NCBI GenBank assembly: GCA_002720865.1 | Contig: PBIO01000030.1 | Location: forward strand, 212,955 to 276,954 | DNA length: 64,000 nucleotides | Direction: 5' to 3' | DNA from: Halobacteriovorax sp. | GTDB lineage: Bacteria; Bdellovibrionota; Bacteriovoracia; Bacteriovoracales; Bacteriovoracaceae | In this document: positions 1-7,930 of the stretch, in pieces | Layout of the letters: the number at the start of each line of letters is the position of its first letter | Position numbering within the stretch: position 1 is the stretch's first letter | The notes under the pieces: model-generated | The model's input: only the letters and a program-made list of their open reading frames with translations | The model's database searches: none | What the model was told of the DNA's origin: nothing | Program-made: the position numbers and the translations under genes

Positions 1-957
1 AGCGCTTTCCTCGAAGAATATCTTTTTTAACGCAACGGCATTTAGCTTTTCAATGAATAATGAAATGTCTTCTGCTCTTTCTCTGATTGGAGTGATATAA
101 AGCTCAATACCATTAATTCGAAAAAGAAAGTCCTCTCTTATTTTTTTGCTCTGTATAAGCTCATTAAGATCATCACATGTTGCCGTTATTAATCTAAAGC
201 TTGATTTAACAACTTTTGATGAGCCCACAGGATAGAACTCCTTCTCTTCAATGACTTTCAAAAGTTTTTTTTGAATGTCTAAACTTAGAACACCGATTTC
301 ATCAATAAAGAGTATGCCTCCATCTGCTTTCTCAATTAGCCCTATCTTATCTTCTATTGCACCGGTAAATGATCCTTTTTTATGCCCAAACAGTTCACTT
401 TCAATTGTTCCTTTTCCAAATTCAGATAGATTCACCTGAACAAAAGGAATCTCACCAGCTATTTTTTTGGCAAGGTGACTTTTACCAACTCCGGTCTCCC
501 CAGTTATCAACATAGGAAGCTCTGATCTATTAAAAAGTTTAAGTGATTCTGTAATTTCAGTTTTTAACTTTTCACAACTTGTTGGATAAATTTTTGTAGT
601 ATCAATTGAGCTCTCACCAATTGTATCCAAAATCGCAAGATGTAACTCATCCAGGTTTTTCCACTTATTCAAATAAGAATTAGCTCCAAACATAAATGCT
701 TTTTTGATGACCCACTCTTCTTCATGTGAAGATAAGACAATCGTCTTTAAATTGTTAGAAAGCTCTAGAAACTTAAGCCCCTCGAAGCGCTCGTTCAAAT
801 CTAGGTCAACAAAGGCTAAGTCCAAATGACCCATTTCAAAAATTTTAAGTGCTTCAGATAAGTTCTTCGCTTCAAAAACTCTCCCATATTGAGACAATTT
901 TCTCTTGAGAACTTCTCTGTAAATATCGTCATCTTCCAAAATCAGTATATGTTTCAT
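1..957 (-). CDS. Sigma-54-dependent response regulator (NtrC family), 3' end outside window
   Basis: This is a response regulator that should activate sigma-54 promoters when phosphorylated. I translated 319 codons from the ATG at 957; the gene runs off the left edge, so the C-terminal part of the AAA+ domain and any DNA-binding domain are not visible. Residues 1-120 form a receiver domain with acidic residues LEDDD near 8-11, the likely phospho-acceptor Asp51 in FVDLDL, and a conserved Lys in SYLNKW. The AAA+ domain follows, with Walker A GETGVGKS, the sigma-54 contact loop as GSFTGA rather than the usual GAFTGA, and Walker B ILFIDEIG. The gene is divergent from the cysQ-like gene, with 77 bp between them. 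Family is certain; the target genes are unknown. Confidence 0.93.
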   Translation of the reverse strand, partial: MKHILILEDDDIYREVLKRKLSQYGRVFEAKNLSEALKIFEMGHLDLAFVDLDLNERFEGLKFLELSNNLKTIVLSSHEEEWVIKKAFMFGANSYLNKWKNLDELHLAILDTIGESSIDTTKIYPTSCEKLKTEITESLKLFNRSELPMLITGETGVGKSHLAKKIAGEIPFVQVNLSEFGKGTIESELFGHKKGSFTGAIEDKIGLIEKADGGILFIDEIGVLSLDIQKKLLKVIEEKEFYPVGSSKVVKSSFRLITATCDDLNELIQSKKIREDFLFRINGIELYITPIRERAEDISLFIEKLNAVALKKIFFEESA

Positions 958-970
958 TCTCAAAAGCTAT

Positions 971-989
971 CCGTCCCATTATGGGACGG
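971..989. promoter_or_regulatory. Perfect 19-bp palindrome upstream of the response regulator
   Basis: CCGTCCCATTATGGGACGG has two perfect 9-base arms around a single T. It lies 13 bp upstream of the response-regulator ATG and 45 bp upstream of the divergent phosphatase start. Its position suits an operator or an autoregulatory site for one or both genes. A weaker relative, CGTCCCACTGTGGGCG, occurs inside the phosphatase gene at 1356-1371 and may be coincidence. Which protein binds is unknown. Confidence 0.5.
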
Positions 990-1034
990 CAAGTCATTGG
1001 TATAAATTTCCAGAACGAGCTACAATAGAAGCTT

Positions 1035-1802
1035 ATGATTGAGCAACTTATTGAGATTGCAAGAGGAGCAGGATTGGCGATCGAAGAGATCGCTAAAAAA
1101 TCTTTTAATATAAAAATCAAAGAAGATAAAACTCCTGTAACGGAAGCAGATCTTGCTAGCCACCATTATATTGCAGATGCCCTAAAGGAAAGCTTTCCTG
1201 ATATTCCACTTTTAAGTGAAGAAAATTGCGATATTCCATATAGCGAAAGATCAAAATGGCACACTTATTTTCTGGTGGATCCCCTAGATGGAACAAAAGA
1301 GTTTATTAAGCAAAACGGTATGTACGCCGTTTTAATTTCTCTTGTTGTTAACAATCGTCCCACTGTGGGCGTTATCCACGCTCCGGTTTCAAACGAAACT
1401 TGGTACGGAAAGACTGGTGAAGGAAGCTTTAAGATTGAACCCGATGGATCTAAAACGAAATTGAAGGTTTCTAAGGCTCCCCAGGATGTCAGAGTGGCCG
1501 TTAGTGCAAGTCACCTAACCAAAATCACAAGTGAGTACATGAGGGACAATCTCAGAGGCTTTGAAACCCATCCTATTGGCAGTGCTATAAAGTTTTGTAG
1601 GATAGCTGAGGGTAAAGTCGATGTTTATCCCAGGCTAGGTCCGACAAGTGAATGGGATACTGCCGCCGGGGAAGTCATTCTAACGGAAGCCGGAGGAAAA
1701 GTTCTTCAATACAAAAATAAAGAATTAATAGAGTACAATAAAGAGTCTCTTAGAAACCCTTGGTTTATTGCTTTTGGCGAAGATTTAGAAAAATTAAACT
1801 AA
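1035..1802 (+). CDS. cysQ: 3'(2'),5'-bisphosphate nucleotidase, CysQ-like (inositol monophosphatase superfamily)
   Basis: The product has 255 residues, the usual length for CysQ. CysQ removes a phosphate from 3'-phosphoadenosine 5'-phosphate, a by-product of sulfate assimilation, using Mg2+ in the cytoplasm. The visible metal-binding motifs are the Asp of TEADL near residue 37, the SEE pair near 61-63, the signature DPLDGTKEF at 82-90, and WDTAAGE near 207. The DGTKEF form is typical of CysQ rather than of inositol monophosphatase. The 3' end overlaps the convergent yejE gene by 9 bp. No sulfate-assimilation genes are nearby, so the exact substrate is inferred from family membership; a general inositol-phosphate phosphatase is the alternative. 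Confidence 0.85.
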   Translation: MIEQLIEIARGAGLAIEEIAKKSFNIKIKEDKTPVTEADLASHHYIADALKESFPDIPLLSEENCDIPYSERSKWHTYFLVDPLDGTKEFIKQNGMYAVLISLVVNNRPTVGVIHAPVSNETWYGKTGEGSFKIEPDGSKTKLKVSKAPQDVRVAVSASHLTKITSEYMRDNLRGFETHPIGSAIKFCRIAEGKVDVYPRLGPTSEWDTAAGEVILTEAGGKVLQYKNKELIEYNKESLRNPWFIAFGEDLEKLN

Positions 1803-2813
1803 GTTCGGATCCATTGCATCTCTTACGCCTTCTCCAATAAGATTTAGCATATAAAGAGTTACAAATAAGCAAAGAGATGGATAAACCGCCAACCACCAAG
1901 CTATTGAATAATATTTTTGTCCCTGGGCTAACATCTCTCCCCAACTAGGAGTGGGCACTGGTAATCCAAAACCTAGGTAGTCAAGAGAAGCTAAGGTGGC
2001 AAATTGGGCTGCTATAAAAAACGGAGCAAAAGTAATAATAGGTGTTAGAGAGTTTGGTAGAATATGCTTTAAGAATATTCTTGTATTACTCGCACCCATT
2101 GATCTCGCGGCCTCAACAAACTCTCTGTTACGGTTCTTTAAAAATTCAGCTCTTACATAGTAGCTAATCCCAATCCAGCCAAAAGCAATCACAATAGCCG
2201 CTAATAAGGGGACGCTAGAGTCGAACATTGAAACTAAGATAATGATTAAAAAGAGTTGTGGGACCGTAGAAAGAACTTCCACCATTCTTTGTCCGATAAT
2301 ATCGACTTTGCCGCCATAAAATCCCATGACACCGCCTGCAATTACCCCGAATAAATAAGAGAAAAACCAAACCAATGCTGCAAAAATGATTGAAGGTTGA
2401 AAGCCATAAAGAAGTCTTGCAAAAACATCACGACCACCTTCATCAGTTCCAAGAATATTTACCGAAGTGGGCTCTGACGGGTATTCGTCAACATCATCAT
2501 TACTTTCTAGAGGATTCCAAGGGTTTATTGGCCAAAGAACTGAATCATTTTCTCCAAGTTCTAAGTTTCTATAATCCATAATCAAGTTTTCATTATCGCC
2601 AAATTCTTTTGGATGATATTGAAAAAAAGCGGGAAAATAAGTCTCCCCTTTATAAGTAATCATTATTGGTTTTGAATTCGAAATTAGCGGTGCCGAAAAT
2701 GAAACAATACACATCAAAAGGAAAAACCAAGACGCAAATACGGCCGTTTTTCTCTTTTTAAAACGGGCATATCTTTTTCTAGAAATTTCAGTTTTTAGCA
2801 ATCTATCGATCAT
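1794..2813 (-). CDS. yejE: Peptide ABC transporter permease, YejE-like
   Basis: This is an inner-membrane permease of the DppC/OppC class, 339 residues, closest in layout to YejE of the YejABEF microcin C/oligopeptide importer. A cytoplasmic N-terminus and a first membrane segment (about residues 23-45) are followed by a long periplasmic stretch to about 125. This contains the LGTDEGGRDVFARLLYG region typical of the family. Five further membrane segments follow. The EAA loop that contacts the ATPase is EAARSMGASNTRIFLKHILPN, near 235. The start overlaps the yejB stop in an ATGA-like junction, indicating coupled translation. The 3' end overlaps cysQ, so no ATPase gene follows in this operon. 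Confidence 0.88.
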   Translation of the reverse strand: MIDRLLKTEISRKRYARFKKRKTAVFASWFFLLMCIVSFSAPLISNSKPIMITYKGETYFPAFFQYHPKEFGDNENLIMDYRNLELGENDSVLWPINPWNPLESNDDVDEYPSEPTSVNILGTDEGGRDVFARLLYGFQPSIIFAALVWFFSYLFGVIAGGVMGFYGGKVDIIGQRMVEVLSTVPQLFLIIILVSMFDSSVPLLAAIVIAFGWIGISYYVRAEFLKNRNREFVEAARSMGASNTRIFLKHILPNSLTPIITFAPFFIAAQFATLASLDYLGFGLPVPTPSWGEMLAQGQKYYSIAWWLAVYPSLCLFVTLYMLNLIGEGVRDAMDPNLV

Positions 2814-3841
2814 TTAAAATCAATCCTTGGATCAACAATCACATAAGCCAGGTCACTAATTAAGTTTCCTACAAGCATCAATAATGATTGGATAAAAATT
2901 AGTCCCATAAGAACATTATAATCTCTCTCTAAAACGGCTTGGTAACCAAGAAGTCCCATACCGTCGAGCTGAAAAATAACCTCAATTAGAAGAGACCCTG
3001 CAAAGAACACTGACAAAAAGCTACCGATACCAGTAACAATCGGAATCAAAGCATTACGAAGTCCGTGCTTAAAATATATATATTTTTCAGCGACGCCTTT
3101 GGCCCTTGCCGTTCGAATATAGTCTTTACTAATTTCATCTAATAGTGAGTTCTTCATTAAGACAGTTAAAACGGTAAAAGATCCAATCATGTATGAAATA
3201 AGCGGTAAAACAAAATGCCATATACGGTTTTTAATCTGTCCCCATGTACTCATTTCGTCATAGCCATCTGAGTAGAGATCACCAAGTGGGAACCATTCAA
3301 AAAACTGTCCACCGGCAAAGAAAACGATTAAGAGAACCCCAAGCATATATCCGGGGATTGCGTAGGCCGCGAAAATAATCGTACTTGTGATTGTATCAAA
3401 CATCGATCCATTCTTTACGGCCTTGGCGACTCCAAGAACAATACAGACGACATAAGATAAAAATAGGGAAACCACACCAAATTGAAGAGAAACCGGAAAT
3501 TTTGAAATGATGACATCCGTCACCGGCTCTTCGTAAGTAAAGCTCTCTCCAAAATCAAGACGAGTTAGGTTCTTAAGCCAGATTAGATATCGAATATGAA
3601 CAGGCTTATCAAAGCCATACTGCTTTTTTAAAGCCTCAATCACTTCTTCTGAAACTCCACTGTCCCTAGACTCTCCACCCACTCCGGCATTTGAAGAATC
3701 CATTCCACCGAAGCGCATTTGCTGAATTTTTTGTTCAACAGGTGAGCCTGGAGCGAGATTGATGATGGCAAATACAACCAGAGTCACTCCAATAAGAGTG
3801 GGAATCATGGCCAATATTCTTCGAACTATATAATCAAACAA
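2810..3841 (-). CDS. yejB: Peptide ABC transporter permease, YejB-like
   Basis: This is the DppB/OppB-class permease partner of the YejE-like protein, 343 residues. It has an N-terminal membrane segment (about 8-30), a periplasmic insert of about 80 residues, and five more membrane segments. The ATPase-contact loop is RTARAKGVAEKYIYFKHGLRN, near 242-262. The sequence IRYLIWLKNLTRLDFGESF before the second segment is characteristic of this permease class. It sits 9 bp downstream of the binding-protein gene and overlaps yejE, so the three genes form one transcription unit. Import of peptides released from prey would fit a predatory host, but that is inference. Confidence 0.88.
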   Translation of the reverse strand: MFDYIVRRILAMIPTLIGVTLVVFAIINLAPGSPVEQKIQQMRFGGMDSSNAGVGGESRDSGVSEEVIEALKKQYGFDKPVHIRYLIWLKNLTRLDFGESFTYEEPVTDVIISKFPVSLQFGVVSLFLSYVVCIVLGVAKAVKNGSMFDTITSTIIFAAYAIPGYMLGVLLIVFFAGGQFFEWFPLGDLYSDGYDEMSTWGQIKNRIWHFVLPLISYMIGSFTVLTVLMKNSLLDEISKDYIRTARAKGVAEKYIYFKHGLRNALIPIVTGIGSFLSVFFAGSLLIEVIFQLDGMGLLGYQAVLERDYNVLMGLIFIQSLLMLVGNLISDLAYVIVDPRIDFK

Positions 3842-3850
3842 ATCTTAATC

Positions 3851-5485
3851 CTATTTCTGAATCCACCAGTAACTAATACCTACATTATAAGAGTAAGTAT
3901 CTTTCTCTCTTTTCATTCTCTTTGTATGTCCATAAAAGCCATACTTATCGTTAAAAAAGAAGGCGTATGGAACATCGTCAGCAATTAATTTAAAGACGCG
4001 TCTAAGAACTTTTTGACGTTTTTTAAAATCAATTAGAGTTCTCGCTTCATCGATTAACTTATCCACTTCTGCATTCTTATAACCAATAAAGTTTGAACCA
4101 CCTTTTTGAGAAGCTGAGTGCCAGATTTGCTTTGGATCCCAGTCAACTGATCCTGCTCCCCATCCAAGACGAACAGCTTGAAATTTTCTCTCATCAAGAA
4201 GTTTTAAGAAGGCGTTCCACTCGATAAGCTTTACGTTGATATCAACGCCAGCTTTTTTTGCATCTTCCTTATACATCGTCAGGTATTTAACAAATTCTTT
4301 ATTAGGCTCAAGAATTGTAATGCTTAGTTTTGTTTTGTTTCCATTAATTACTTTATCTAGAATTTGGTCACCATCCGTATCGGCCCATCCTGATTTTTTG
4401 AACAATGCCTTGGCTTTCTCAAAATCATAGAGGATTGGTTTAACATCTAGATTGGCATAAACACTTTTTCTATAAACAGGTCCAGTTGCTGGCTCAGCCA
4501 TATCGTAGCGAAATTTTTTGATCATTTTCTCGCGATCTAATAAATGATAAAGCCCTAAACGAACATTTTTATCCTTTAAGATATCGTCTCTTAAATTCCA
4601 GCCAATAAAACCATAACCTTTTGCGGCTTTATTTTGAATCTTTACTTTATAAACTGACTTGCCCCACTTTTTTCCTTTCGTATTTTTCATGTAGTGCTCA
4701 GCACCCATTTCTTGAAAGTCTAATTGACCTTTTTCAAGTCTACGAAGTCCAGCTGTCGTTTCTTTAACAAATCTCATTAAGATTTTGTCGTACTTATACT
4801 CATTTGCTGTATGAGGCTGTGTATTTCCCCACCAGTTCTTATTTCTCTTAAGAGTAATACTTTTTCCTCTTTTAAATTTATCGAGAATAAAAGGACCAGT
4901 ACCAATCAGAGTTTTATTTAAAAGTTTTTTCTGTTTCTTATTAGGGTTTTCATAAAGGTGCTTTGGAACAACCGTTAAACCAGCAACAACGTCAAAGTTC
5001 CTAAAATAAACTTTTTTAGCGTTAAACTTAATAGTCTTTTTATCAACGACTACGGCATCCTTAATATTTTCGTAATAAGGCTTAAGTCTAGCCGTTTTAT
5101 ATTTATCTTTAGGATGCATAATCGCATCAAAGCTAAATTTAACATCTTCAATAGTAAGGGGCTTTCCATCATGCCACTTAACACCGTCTCTAAGAGTAAA
5201 AGTATAAACTAGACCGTCTTTAGAGATATCCCATTTTTCAGCAAGACCTGGCTCCCACTCTCTTGTGTCAGCGTTTCTAGTAAGTAGACCTTCCATTACA
5301 TAACCCTGAACAACAGATGCGTAGTAATCAGAAGAAGAAAGTGCGTTTAAAGTTGGCGGCTGAACTTCTAGATTGTATTTAAAAGTTCCACCTTTTGGTG
5401 CACTAGGATTACCTAAAGCTCCAAAAGCTGACGCAGTTAAAAATAAAGAAATAAAAAGTACGAGAATGAATTTGGGGTTCATCAT
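3851..5485 (-). CDS. yejA: Periplasmic peptide-binding protein, YejA/OppA family (SBP_bac_5)
   Basis: This is a substrate-binding protein of about 544 residues that delivers peptides to the YejB/YejE permeases. I chose the ATG at 5485 because GTGAGG just upstream acts as its ribosome-binding site; a GTG at 5494 would include that site in the coding sequence. A signal peptide (MNPKFILVLFISLFLTASAFG) is followed by family motifs. These include GLAEKW and the YTFTLRDGVKWHDGKPLTIEDVKF region at about 90-125, and GTGPFILDKFKRGKSI near 195. It is the first gene of the yejABE operon. Residues near the ligand pocket do not let me name the peptide. Confidence 0.9.
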   Translation of the reverse strand: MMNPKFILVLFISLFLTASAFGALGNPSAPKGGTFKYNLEVQPPTLNALSSSDYYASVVQGYVMEGLLTRNADTREWEPGLAEKWDISKDGLVYTFTLRDGVKWHDGKPLTIEDVKFSFDAIMHPKDKYKTARLKPYYENIKDAVVVDKKTIKFNAKKVYFRNFDVVAGLTVVPKHLYENPNKKQKKLLNKTLIGTGPFILDKFKRGKSITLKRNKNWWGNTQPHTANEYKYDKILMRFVKETTAGLRRLEKGQLDFQEMGAEHYMKNTKGKKWGKSVYKVKIQNKAAKGYGFIGWNLRDDILKDKNVRLGLYHLLDREKMIKKFRYDMAEPATGPVYRKSVYANLDVKPILYDFEKAKALFKKSGWADTDGDQILDKVINGNKTKLSITILEPNKEFVKYLTMYKEDAKKAGVDINVKLIEWNAFLKLLDERKFQAVRLGWGAGSVDWDPKQIWHSASQKGGSNFIGYKNAEVDKLIDEARTLIDFKKRQKVLRRVFKLIADDVPYAFFFNDKYGFYGHTKRMKREKDTYSYNVGISYWWIQK

Positions 5486-5564
5486 TTTCCTCACAAAATA
5501 AGGCCCTTAGGGGGCGTTTCAGTCCACATATACTAGATGAGAATGGTCCATATTAGAAGGAAAA

Positions 5565-6245
5565 CTACTTTTTGTAGTATAGCCGTGGGTCGAGGGCCCA
5601 CCTGTCAGTCTTAAGGTTCTTATCTTCAATTCTATAGCGCTCAAGCTTCATATCAAGATCTTCAATTCGCCTTTCTAAGTCTTTGTAATTTCTTAGACTT
5701 GTCGTTTTATCTTCTTCCAAAGTGGCAATATTATCTCTCCACTCCGCCTCCAGCTTATCTCTCAATATTTGATACCTTGCATTAACACTATTAACTTTTT
5801 CAATAAATGAATCTAAATCTTTTTGCTCGCGACGAAGTTTACCTGATAACGCCAAGCGTTTTTTCAAAAGGATATCAATTAGGCTTTTTCCCATTTTAAT
5901 ATTGTTTAATAAGTCGACACTAAAAAATTTAAGATAAGCACCAACCGAAAGAAATACTTTGGTTTTACAAAAGTTAATCGAGGGAACCTTAAAAAGAATA
6001 TACTCGTTCGACTTTCCGACGACATATGCCTTACATCTTTTATTGGAGTCCCTCTCGTCAAAGAATTCCACTTTATCTTTTGAATTTAAGTATTTCACAT
6101 TCCCAAAGTTAATTTTAATTCTCATCAAGTCAGCCTTAAAATTAATTCTAGAAACACGACCTGAAAAAATGGCAATCTCATCTTCTGTTGCTGCCATTGA
6201 AAAAAAAGAGAATAAGGAAAGGCTGATAATCAAAAAGATTTTCAT
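5565..6245 (-). CDS. Exported coiled-coil protein of unknown function
   Basis: I do not recognise this family. The product is about 226 residues from the ATG at 6245; a GTG at 6281 would add 12 residues ahead of an otherwise good signal peptide, MKIFLIISLSLFSFFSMA, so the later start is preferred. The mature N-terminal half (about 20-125) is predicted beta-rich and has two cysteines in KRCKAY and NFCKTK. The C-terminal half (about 130-215) is a long charged heptad-like helix (LDSFIEKVNSV to LERYRIEDK) that should form a coiled coil. It is the last gene of the minus-strand run starting at 9141 and lies 60 bp after the methyltransferase. A periplasmic scaffold or envelope role is plausible but unproven. 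Confidence 0.75.
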   Translation of the reverse strand: MKIFLIISLSLFSFFSMAATEDEIAIFSGRVSRINFKADLMRIKINFGNVKYLNSKDKVEFFDERDSNKRCKAYVVGKSNEYILFKVPSINFCKTKVFLSVGAYLKFFSVDLLNNIKMGKSLIDILLKKRLALSGKLRREQKDLDSFIEKVNSVNARYQILRDKLEAEWRDNIATLEEDKTTSLRNYKDLERRIEDLDMKLERYRIEDKNLKTDRWALDPRLYYKK

Positions 6246-6305
6246 TCTTTTATTATGCCCTAGTGTTGAATTTACCGCCACAGGGATAAGTATTACTTGA
6301 GTGAC

Positions 6306-6986
6306 TTATTCAGCCTTTGGCTTTTGTAAAATGATACTCGTAGTGAAGTTACCTAAATGAAGAGGCTCTTCATATTTAAGAACTCTCATATTTGGGAACA
6401 TTGTCATAAGTTCTGATTCTCTAAGAAGATACCTCTTATCATAACTCTCATTTCCCTTAACTTTTCTTTGGTTATCGGTGTGCGACTCATAGATAAGAAT
6501 TCCACCTGGCTTTAACCACTCCACCATTCTTTTATTAAGAGATCTATCTACATAATAAAAACAAATCACGGCATCTAAAGAATTCTTAGGAATTTTATAA
6601 TTATTTAATGAAGCTACAACTGTATTGATACGAACACCAAATTCTCTGGCCAAAAGTTGGGCCTTATTTACGGCTACGGAGGAGATATCTACTCCTGTAA
6701 CTTTGTAACCTTTTCGTGCAAGAAAAACAGCATTTCGTCCTTCTCCCATTCCCATATCTAAAACTCTAGAGCCTTCTGGAATATAAGAATAGTTTTGAGA
6801 TAAGAACTTTGCTGGTGTCTTTCCAAATACATACTCTTCATTATTGTATTTCTTATCCCAATAAGTTTTGACTTCTTTACCTTTTCTCGTACCGGAAAGA
6901 AGTTCAAACCGTCCACCAGATTGACCCCCGCGAGTTTGAGCTAGTAATGGAAAAGAAAATATCAAACAAATGAGAATTATGCGCAT
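6306..6986 (-). CDS. Class I SAM-dependent methyltransferase with an N-terminal signal peptide
   Basis: A class I methyltransferase fold spans residues about 40-215. It has the SAM-binding motif VLDMGMGEGRNAVFLA near 75-90, the acidic residue at the end of strand 2 in VTGVDIS, and a later strand DAVICFYYV. The upstream block YWDKKYN...EYVFG resembles TehB/tellurite-type and related small-molecule methyltransferases. Unusually, the protein begins MRIILICLIFSFPLLAQ, a clear hydrophobic signal peptide. The ATG at 6986 is used; a TTG at 6992 is also in frame. No strong ribosome-binding site is visible. The gene is 18 bp downstream of the 136-residue unknown protein. The domain is certain; substrate and final location are not. 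Confidence 0.85.
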   Translation of the reverse strand: MRIILICLIFSFPLLAQTRGGQSGGRFELLSGTRKGKEVKTYWDKKYNNEEYVFGKTPAKFLSQNYSYIPEGSRVLDMGMGEGRNAVFLARKGYKVTGVDISSVAVNKAQLLAREFGVRINTVVASLNNYKIPKNSLDAVICFYYVDRSLNKRMVEWLKPGGILIYESHTDNQRKVKGNESYDKRYLLRESELMTMFPNMRVLKYEEPLHLGNFTTSIILQKPKAE

Positions 6987-7010
6987 GACCAATTTATAAA
7001 AGATTTTAGG

Positions 7011-7421
7011 CTAGGATGCAACTTCTTGGCTTTTTGCTGAAGAAACGTCTAGTTCTGCCTCTAAATACAGTACCAATGTATCATAACTATTCTTCAGTTC
7101 TTTAATATCTCTACCTGTTTTATCTTCAACAGTTGCAGGCATATCTTCCGTGGACATTAGATACCACTTTAACTCTTCCACAAATCCATAAAAATTATCA
7201 AGACATCCAATTAACTCTGGAGATAGTATTTTTAGATCGGTAAAAGTAATTGAGTCATATCTAGAGAAAAAGACATCTTTAAAATGCTCTCGAGTTCTTT
7301 TAACAGCGAAAGTCGCCATATATTCTTTTCTTCTTTCAACAACTCTTTCGTACAGTCTTTTTGAATCTAACTTTAGAATTGTTAATACAGATTTTTTAGT
7401 TTCAAACTCAGAGACACTCAT
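7011..7421 (-). CDS. Hypothetical cytoplasmic protein (136 residues)
   Basis: No family was recognised. The ATG at 7421 is preferred because AAAGGG lies five bases upstream; a GTG at 7427 is in frame but would start inside that site. The protein is mostly predicted helical and highly charged, with no signal peptide or membrane segment. Examples are ERVVERRKEYMATFAVKRTREHF near 25-45 and acidic helices at the C-terminus. It begins 9 bp after the stop of the 154-residue gene, so the two are co-transcribed and may work together. It stands among genes for exported proteins yet seems cytoplasmic itself. Confidence 0.7.
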   Translation of the reverse strand: MSVSEFETKKSVLTILKLDSKRLYERVVERRKEYMATFAVKRTREHFKDVFFSRYDSITFTDLKILSPELIGCLDNFYGFVEELKWYLMSTEDMPATVEDKTGRDIKELKNSYDTLVLYLEAELDVSSAKSQEVAS

Positions 7422-7430
7422 AATCACCCT

Positions 7431-7895
7431 TTAAGCTACCGGTGGTAGTTTGGCTCTAGTACCACCAGGCCAACGTTTAACTGTTCCAAGCTGAGAATAG
7501 TAATGAGAAGCAATATTCGTTGCAATCTCTTTAAAGCTCATTGGTAGAGCATAATGAAAATAAGAATGATTCTTTTCTAACTTATATGAAATAGAAATTT
7601 TTCCAAATGAAGATACATCAAAAAGACAAAATTTTTGATTAACAAGCCCAAAGTCTAAAATACTTTTTCTTAAATTTTGAAGTCCCTTGAAGCTATTTAT
7701 ATCTGCAGTGATAGAGATCACATACTGCTTCTTTGACTTTGCCATATTTGCCAGCTCTCCTGGCATTATAGGGATAAGAGTTATATCGAACTTTTTAAGA
7801 ACTTCCCCTAATGAAAAAAAGGTCGTCGGAAGCGACTTCGTGTATTGAATATAAAAAATGTAATGTTCTTTCCCATCACGTTTCATACTCTCCAT
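7431..7895 (-). CDS. Hypothetical protein (154 residues)
   Basis: No family was recognised. The protein has no signal peptide or transmembrane segment. It looks alpha/beta, with strands such as YIFYIQY, ITLIPIM, YVISITAD and KFCLFDV. The C-terminus is YSQLGTVKRWPGGTRAKLPPVA, rich in Pro, Gly and basic residues. An alternative start at the ATG at 7886 (MKRDGKEH) has GGAG close upstream. It lies 35 bp after the metalloprotease gene and 9 bp before the 136-residue gene, so it probably belongs to the same transcript. The strand pattern loosely recalls receiver-like or STAS-like folds, but no diagnostic motif supports either. Confidence 0.68.
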   Translation of the reverse strand: MESMKRDGKEHYIFYIQYTKSLPTTFFSLGEVLKKFDITLIPIMPGELANMAKSKKQYVISITADINSFKGLQNLRKSILDFGLVNQKFCLFDVSSFGKISISYKLEKNHSYFHYALPMSFKEIATNIASHYYSQLGTVKRWPGGTRAKLPPVA

Positions 7896-7930
7896 ATCGG
7901 AGTTATCTGGGATTATTTTAGATTACCCGA

